In this document: piece after piece, positions 57,756 through 64,000 of the stretch
How positions within the stretch are numbered: position 1 is the stretch's first letter
How the letters are laid out: every line of letters begins with the position of its first letter
NCBI RefSeq assembly: GCF_000005505.3
Contig: NC_016132.3
Coordinates: forward strand, 8,060,001 to 8,124,000
DNA from: Brachypodium distachyon
Taxonomy: Eukaryota; Streptophyta; Magnoliopsida; Poales; Poaceae
DNA length: 64,000 nt
Direction of reading: 5' to 3'
The notes under the pieces: generated by a model
Seen by the model: only the letters and a program-made list of their open reading frames with translations
What the model was told of the DNA's origin: nothing
The model's database searches: none
Position numbers and translations under genes: made by a program

Positions 57756-58605
57756 GTACCGACTTGTCAGCTTATGATGCCTACGCGCCAGTTTAGTTGT
57801 TCATACCTATAGCAATACTATTTGTCAGTGTATCCAGACCTACTTATCGGCATGTCCACACCAACTTGCCAAGTTAATTGTGTATACTTGCCATGTTAGT
57901 TGTACCTACTTGCCAGATTGCACGGGCGTACTTACCGGCTTATTCATACCTAGTTGCCAGTTTATCTACGCCCATCTGCCATGTTAATTGTGTCTACTTG
58001 CCAAGCTAACTATGTCTACTTGACATGCGTAATTGCCAGGTTAGCTATGTCTACTCGCTAGGTTTGTTATGCCTACTTGCCAATGAGCAATACCTATTTG
58101 CCAGATTAACTATGCATAATTGCCAGGTTAACTATGCCTACTTGCCAGGTTTACCTATGCCTATTTGATATGCATAATTGTCAGGTTAACTATGCATAAT
58201 TGTCAGGTTAGCAGTGCTTACTTGCCAGATTAACTATGCATAATTGCCAGGTTAGCAATGCCTACTTGCTAGGTTAATCATGCCTACTTGCCATGTTAGC
58301 CATGCATAGTTGCCAGGTTAAGCATGCCTACTTGCTAGGTTAGCCTTGCCTACTTGACATAATTGACAGGTTAATTATACCTACTTGCCATGTCTACTTG
58401 TGAGGTTAGCTATGTCTAGTTTTGAGTTCACTCACTTATCGATCGACATTCAATAACAAGTAGGCATTATTTATGGTTACTTGCCAGATTAATTGTGCTT
58501 ACTTGGCAGGATAACTAAACCTACTTGTCGGATTAACCGTGCCTACTTGCCGGGTTAACTGTGTCTACTTGTCAAGTTAATTACGCCTACTTGACAGTTT
58601 GTCGT
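57756..58605. repeat. Minisatellite, degenerate unit of about 23 bp
   Basis: The phrase TGCCTACTTGCCAGGTTAAC-TAT, with variants TGCATAATTGCCAGGTTAGC and TGTCTACTTGCCAxGTTAA, recurs about 35 times with many substitutions and length changes. The unit is not a multiple of three and stop codons abound, so it is not coding. It lies midway between the two F-box genes. I do not recognise the family. Confidence 0.85.
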
Positions 58606-59320
58606 ACATACTATCCTTTTATACACGCATCTCTACAGTTTCATATAGTCAGCATTCCTCAACAATCAATTTGTCCCACTTAGAATTTAGTGCGACACGC
58701 AAATCATAAAACAATACGATGTAATAGAACAACAGCAGCAGCAACAACAACAACACATTTGATCGAGAGATGTGGAGGAGTTGGGCGCCGCAGCGGCACA
58801 GGACAATGTTGTTGTGTCGATCTGCGGCTACCTAGTGTACATGGTTCACAAATCACCGCACGCCTAACTACACTGTGAACCACAAGATGAATCGGATGAA
58901 TTCTGCAGCAAATAGCATGCATCATCACGCAACAATAACTAAGAAGATGCAGATGTCGGGCTGAATTGAGCCGCATGCAGGGGAAGGAGTGGCGCCGGAG
59001 ATCCACCTGCTCGCGCGTCCTCCCGATGTGCTCTATGTTTTATTTTCTTGCGGTAGGCTGAACCGGTAAGTGACTTGCGGGATTGAGCCCGGAATGAATT
59101 CTGCCGAATACAGAGGGAGAGAGATCTGAATTGCCTAACGAAGCGGGCGCACTGCGTCGATGCCGTTCGGAATTGAGATCGAATTCCCGAACATCAGAAT
59201 TGAAGCCATGACAATTCCAATTCCCAGTTATGTGCTTCAATATCTACATCCAAACACAGTGTGAGCTTTTTCCTTGCCTTTGATTTGGGCCCACCCCTAC
59301 AGCCTATGGCACTACAAAAT
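58606..59320. other. Intergenic, no supported gene
   Basis: A short CAG/CAA run (about 58731-58755) and mixed sequence. Overlapping frames on both strands around 58700-59240 have no recognisable product. Confidence 0.35.
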
Positions 59321-59399
59321 TCACGAATTGATGAGAATTGTTTTTTTTATGGAGAGACTGTAAGCAAAATTCTTACAACATAAATGTGAGCACAAGATT

Positions 59400-59872
59400 T
59401 CAACTATGGTGAGTGGAGTCATTCACCCACAACTCGACCATCACACCAAGAGGTTGTTATAAACGCGGCAAGCAAAACAAAAAGAAATCACAGCACAAGG
59501 ACACACAGATTTAATGTGAAAAAACCTCTCAAACAACGAGTGGAAAAACCACGGGCGTTAGCCATCGAAACTTAACTATATGGGGAGTGTTTACACAACG
59601 ACGGTGATATTTCACAGATGCAACTCATCCCAAAACGGGGGCTTACAAGGGGTACATAAAATAGGAAAATTATGTCAAAATAGATCCGTATCGGGGACAC
59701 CGGAAGTTCCGGCCTTGTTCCGGACCAACTTCCGCAATTGCCGGATGTTGGGCGGAAGTTCCGTGCAACCAGAAGTAGGCTGGAAGCCTGGAAGTTCCTG
59801 TCCTGAGAATGCCTTCTCAATGAATTTGGATCACAACTTCAACAGAGGTGCTTCTCAATTGATGAGAATTAT
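59400..59872. mobile_element. Candidate copia LTR remnant
   Basis: GTGAAAAAACCTCTCAAACA followed by ACGAGTGGAAAAACCACGGG and CTATATGGGGAGTGTTTACA are phrases typical of LTRs of grass Ty1/copia elements. No coding region is present. Near-identical TTGATGAGAATT sequences flank the block at about 59327 and 59858, but a proper 5-bp target duplication and TG...CA ends were not found. Confidence 0.4.
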
Positions 59873-59882
59873 ATACAATTAA

Positions 59883-60314
59883 GAGAAAAAGTATATTTTT
59901 AGTCCCTCGACTTGTCGAAAAATACGCAAATAATCCATCAACTTTTTTCCGTATACTTTTTATCCCTTAACTGTTGAAATCGGACACCAATGGTCTATGG
60001 CTCCATCCAAAACAGTATTAGTGCCATCATATAATGGTTATGGTTCTAGCATTTCTCATGTTAGGCTGCCAAATTTTCGTGTTATCCCTCGACTCAATTT
60101 GTTTCCGCTAAAAGAAAGAAAAAACCTAAATAGTGCGATATTTTGAGGCCAAAACTATGATACATCAGCAGTACTATAACCACTTTGCATGGGGAGGGAC
60201 CATTGTTGTCCGATTTAGATATACGAGGGGCAAAACTTATACGGAAAGCAGTTGAGATACCATTAATTTGCATACTTTTTGACAAGTTGGGGGACTAAAA
60301 CATATACTTTTCTC
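59883..60314. mobile_element. Mutator-like element with long terminal inverted repeats
   Basis: The left end GAGAAAAAGTATATTTTTAG, then TCCCTCGACTTGTCGAAAAA, is matched by the reverse complement of the right end (GAGAAAAGTATATGTTTTAG, then TCCCCCAACTTGTCAAAAAG). Similarity continues inwards for about 120 bp (TTTCCGTATA, AAATCGGACA, CAATGGTC). Such long arms suit a non-autonomous MULE. Flanking 9-mers TACAATTAA and ATTAATTAA match at six positions. No coding region. Confidence 0.6.
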
Positions 60315-60433
60315 ATTAATTAACAAACTTTGGTGACACCATACCTTAATTTGATTTCAAATTTTATTTAGGCGACGTTCAAAAGCTTAGATGTACAAAC
60401 CAGCTAACAAAATGGGGCAAGACTTAAAAACTG

Positions 60434-60546
60434 CTCCCTTCGATCTTAAATTGTTGTCGAAATGTTACATGTATCTAGACGCTTTTTAAGAATAGATACA
60501 TCCGTATTTGGACAAATTTAAATCAAGAATTTAGAATCAGAGGAGT
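60434..60546. mobile_element. Stowaway-like MITE
   Basis: The sequence starts CTCCCTTCGATCTTAAATTG and ends AATTTAGAATCAGAGGAG, followed by TA. The interior TTACATGTATCTAGACGCTT and AAGAATAGATACATCCGTAT link it to the copy at 50215-50317. It is less than 120 bp downstream of F-box copy 2. Confidence 0.8.
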
Positions 60547-60659
60547 ACAATACTTAGACGTCTGTATCAGTTAGAAGATCCGCTACCAGCGTGGCAGCAT
60601 CACGACGTTATGTTATTCTTGCGACCAGTAGAATCTCCTTCAAAGTTCAAAATGACTGC

Positions 60660-62433
60660 CTAGTCATCGTGGTAGTACTTGGTGTGTGCAGGGCTCCGGC
60701 TGCAGTCCTCTCGCGGCCGGCACACCACGACGTGGGCTTCCCGCCAGAGAAACGCCTTTCCAATCTCCGACACATGCTCTTGGACGATCTTAAGGAGTTG
60801 CTGATTCTGGTCGTCGTCTCCTGGACGCAAAGCTCTTCCCTCTTCTTCTGGAGTGAGGAGCACTACGTGCTCCAGGATAGGAGCTCGCCGCAGGACGAAC
60901 CTGAGAAGCCGCATCTCGCGCCTCGTCCCCCGGAAGTTGACCAGCTTGATGAACGTCAGGTGGTCGAGAGCGATCTCGAAGTCCAGAACAATGTCTTCGT
61001 CATTGCCAATGGCCGTCGCGCCGCCGCTGTTTGTGTGCTCGCAAGCGGCAGCTGGGAGCTGCAGGTTTGATTCGGGAATTGGCCGGTCATGAGGTGGAAA
61101 AAGAAGTGGGTTATAACATCAGGATTCTTAATTACCCGGATGAAGAGGCGCTCGAGGAGCGGCGGAGGGGTGGGATGGAAGAAGCCGGAGATGCGAGTGA
61201 CATCGTCGTCGTCCATGGAGTCCATGAGCAGCTGCAGCTCTTGTAGGTTCGGAGTATCTATCATGAGCTCATAGAAATTGCACGTTTCTTCAATGTGCTG
61301 ACAGATGATTAGCACTTACTGATCAATACATTGCGTTGTAAATTTAATTACACTGTTAATTAGGCAAGATTGTATTCGCCATTAATCTTTATCACAATAA
61401 TTGATGAGATCGATGGGTACTCGGAACGTACCAGCAACCCCACGGAGCAAATTGTCAAAATCTTGGCATGCGCAACCTTCTCCATCAAGTTTGAGAATGC
61501 GAACTCGTGAAGAGGATCGTCGTATACGCCGAAGCCAATGTGGGACAGGTACGCGTCCCGCAGCAGGGGCGTGGCTTCCGACGGCGTCTGGGTGTTGTTG
61601 CCTTTGCCGATGAACTCGACGGGCTCGAACTCGAGGCTCTCGTCCTCTCTGTATTTGAAGTAGAGGATGTCGCCGTGGAAGGCGAACGATTCGAGCGCGG
61701 GCGCGGCCACCTGAAGCTGGCGCACGTCCAGGCACCCTACGACCTCCAGGCCACGAAGGTTCTCGCCGGCGATCCTCACGAACTTCAGCAGGTGGCAATT
61801 CCTCAGGCTCAGGAATTCGAGCAGCCGGCAGCAGGCGACCGTGTCCCGGACAGCGTCATCCGTGATGTCGACGTGGGTCAGGGAGAGCGACGTCAGGCCG
61901 GCGAGCCCTGGAGCGCCAGGCGGGACGTTGGAGAGGCTGCACCGGCCGAGGCTGAGCCGGGCCAGCGAGCTCTCGGCACAGAACAAGTCCCCTGGAAGCT
62001 CAAGCTCCGTTCGGCAGTTGACGAACGCCGCGCCAAGCTCCACACGTCCCTGGGTCAGGTTCACATCGACCTCCCTGGCGCCCCTCCGCAAGGCGGCCGC
62101 GATCCAGCCGACGACGTCCCGCTCGAACGCGCCGAAAGGGCACAGGGACACCCGGAGCACGTCGATGGGCGCCCCGCCGCCGCGGACCCTGAGGCAGCGG
62201 TTCACCGTGGCCACGATATGCGCTCGCGACTGGGATCGGACGAAGCCGCGGTCAGTGAAGTCGAGGACTCCCGAGGCGGCGAGCGCGTGGAGCCATAGGC
62301 GTGGCCACCTCCTGGAGAGGGCGTTGGTGCGGACGGCCTGCTTGAACGGGACGCGGCCGATGATGGAGTGGAGGACGTCGTCGGGGAGCCCGCTCAGCCG
62401 GTCCTGCGGATCTTCGGCCGCTCCGGCGGCCAT
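60660..62433 (-). CDS. F-box/LRR protein (FBD-like type), copy 2
   Basis: Three exons: 61432-62433, 61136-61297, 60660-61058 (334, 54 and 132 codons), 520 aa, with the same splice phases as copy 1. The F-box (about residues 11-50) is identical in its core to copy 1 (DRLSGLPDDVLHSIIGRVPF). LRR-like segments and the C-terminal region (VLDFEIALDHLTFIKLVNFR, MRLLRFVLRRAPILEHVVLL) are also kept. Differences concentrate in the LRR part (for example a short insertion around TQGRVELGAAFVNC) and exon 2. These are the regions expected to contact substrate. Copy 1 and copy 2 end in the same residues (SPAHTKYYHDD). Both frames are intact, so both may be functional SCF adaptors with different targets. Confidence 0.88.
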
Positions 62434-62562
62434 GAACTAGTCCACGCTTCGCTTCTCTCTGGGCGTAGACGCTGTGGAATTGTTCAGAGTCTCGACGCTC
62501 TAGTGGCGTAGCACGGTAGCAGTAGTGCGAGCTGTGGAATTGTGCGAGCGCTGTCATAGGAC

Positions 62563-62569
62563 GTTTATA
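62563..62569 (-). promoter_or_regulatory. TATA-like element of F-box copy 2
   Basis: TATAAAC on the minus strand, about 130 bp upstream of the start codon, conserved with copy 1. Confidence 0.45.
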
Positions 62570-62627
62570 CTTAACGACTCGTGCGATTACTAGCCAGCTG
62601 TGCGCCTGTGCCGCGTGAAAATGCTCG

Positions 62628-62925
62628 CCTTGTCTCCTTCTCTTGCAAGATTGATCTAAAGTTTGACAGGATCAGCCAAAGTGGGACGAGTGTCCAGAGT
62701 GAAATATTGCGGTTACTTCCAAGGCAAGGATTCGTGCTATACGTCCAATTTTATTGCAAAGCTTACTAAATACGCACTCACCTTGACTTCTTCTCTTGCA
62801 AGATTGGGACTAAGGTGTGACTGAATCACTCAATCAGCCGTAGCCCGTACACCCACAAAGTGGAATGACTCTCGATCGAGAGAGTGACATATATATTGCG
62901 GTTACTTCCAAGACAAGATGCCTCG
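62628..62925. repeat. Duplicated upstream segment of F-box genes, copies ii and iii
   Basis: The segment found at 57130-57290 occurs here at 62628-62765. A third, more diverged copy follows at about 62783-62925 (CTTGACTTCTTCTCTTGCAA, ATTGCGGTTACTTCCAAGAC). The extra copy lies only upstream of copy 2. Confidence 0.7.
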
Positions 62926-64000
62926 GATGCAACTTTCTGAAGAAAAAAAAAATAGGGTGTCGCTGTTTCTAGGTCGACTGTTTTTTAAGAAATGAGTTTT
63001 AAATATCAGCCGACGTTTCATAGCCATTTGAATTAAAATCTGAGGGTCGCTCATATTCTTTCATCTTCCACTTGCTATTCGTGGATTAAGATCCGATGGC
63101 TAACATGTCGATTGATCTCTAACTAAAAAACAGGTGACTCATCAATAGCAAAACCGAATTAAATAACGGTTTTGCTATATCTAAGTTGCATGACTTTTAG
63201 TTAAAGATAAGTTGATTCCTCAACCATTTGATATGTTTGTGCTTTAAGATTGAAAACTAACGATGACAGAAAAAAAGTATAATGATGATCCAACGGTTCT
63301 GATACATCAATTGCGATTTAAGCCATTTGCTTAAAAATCAAGCGACCGAGATATAGCTACACTTCATTATAATAAACTTCACACGAAATTATTTCACAGA
63401 TCTAATACTTTCGACTAGCATCTGTCCAAAGAGCGCTATGCTCTCCCTGAGATTCTATGCTCCTGCTAGCATGACCAAGTGAGGCACAGAGGCTGAGGAT
63501 CACATCAACACATGCATGCAATTTACACGACCGGGATCCGTGGCTGCTGGTGTTGTGGCATTCCGGTCGGTCGGTATCTGACTCTGTGGCGTGTGGCAGG
63601 TCGTGTTGGCGCCATGGAGCGGTGGTGGAGGGGGCTCTGGTAAACTGTCCTTTCTTGGGCTCATTGTGTGGCTTCCTTCCGCTCACGATGGGTTATTGGT
63701 GATTGCAGGTGAAAACTCAGCGGTGATTATGCCGGTGCGCCGACGACGTCGTCTACAGACGTCATTTCCCTTCTTGAAGGCGTCGTCATGCATCCCCATT
63801 ACAACCCATCCTTGGCAGTCAAGGTGTCTCCGAGCGAAAGCTCGGATATGGTTTCCTGGACCGGGCAACGACGGCAGCTTCGGAAGCCGTTCTCTCCTTG
63901 GAGGTGTTGTCTTTGGAACCCTTGTTTGCCAGCGGTGGATGTGCTGCGATCTGGCTGGATAAGGCTTGGACAGGGATTGCGGCTTCGAATAGCGCGGGCT
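62926..64000. other. Right-end intergenic region
   Basis: AT-rich up to about 63400, then GC-rich. An open frame at 63591-63962 on the plus strand has no recognised domain. Its wording (GGTTTCCTGGACCGGGCAAC) suggests a transposable-element fragment continuing past the window. The stretch 63165-63245 repeats 37960-38060 upstream of PhzF copy A. Confidence 0.35.

Noticed and set aside
57756..58605. A CRISPR-like array because of regular short repeats
   Set aside because: Units are diverged, adjacent without unique spacers and in a plant nuclear context; it is a minisatellite.
63591..63962. 123-codon plus-strand frame
   Set aside because: No domain, Gly/Arg runs, probably transposon-derived and cut by the window end.

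Overview
The window is nuclear DNA from a grass, most likely a small-genome Pooideae species such as Brachypodium or a close relative. This is inferred from GC-rich first exons with GT-AG introns, many TA-flanked Stowaway-type MITEs with CTCCCTCCG termini, an Au-SINE-like relic and a CACTA element. Gene density is about one gene per 6 kb, with no large retrotransposon nests. No species can be proven from sequence alone.

I support ten protein-coding genes. From left to right they are: the splicing factor 3a subunit SF3A1 (3281-5732, +); the RNA-binding translation regulator LARP1 (14855-23599, +, 14 coding exons that join in frame into 960 codons plus stop); a membrane-anchored RING-H2 E3 ligase (26375-27028, +); a small unrecognised alanine- and charge-rich protein behind a clear TATA box (34131-34400, +); a tandem array of three six-exon PhzF-like isomerase/epimerase genes, all on the minus strand (35225-37637, 40524-43150, 44153-45785); a mitochondrial type II peroxiredoxin PRXIIF (46753-49859, -); and two tandemly duplicated F-box/LRR genes (55212-56939 and 60660-62433, -). 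A further spliced minus-strand unit of unknown product may lie around 10.6-13.9 kb.

The spaces between genes are filled with small or broken mobile elements. They include about ten Stowaway-like MITEs, other hairpin MITEs, a non-autonomous CACTA element (52000-54433) with a 3-bp TTG target duplication and a duplicated 5' end, a short Helitron-like element, a long-TIR Mutator-like element, candidate gypsy and copia LTR remnants, LINE RNase H relics and a SINE. There are also several tandem repeats: 180-bp units in LARP1 intron 1, 23-bp units between the two F-box genes, and others.

The most notable points are these. The third PhzF paralogue has Gln in place of the conserved catalytic Glu of the SETAF motif, while its frame and splicing remain intact. 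A Stowaway element entered intron 4 of PhzF copy A after the A/B duplication, and copy B keeps the empty site. Two separate loci (213-357 and 2795-3000) carry interleaved inverted repeats in A-B-A'-B' order. The CACTA element has a tandemly repeated terminus. The F-box pair is separated by a minisatellite and carries extra copies of its promoter-distal sequence. The genes do not form one pathway; the layout looks like an ordinary grass chromosome arm with two local gene-family expansions. I see no prokaryotic-type cluster, CRISPR array or intact virus.
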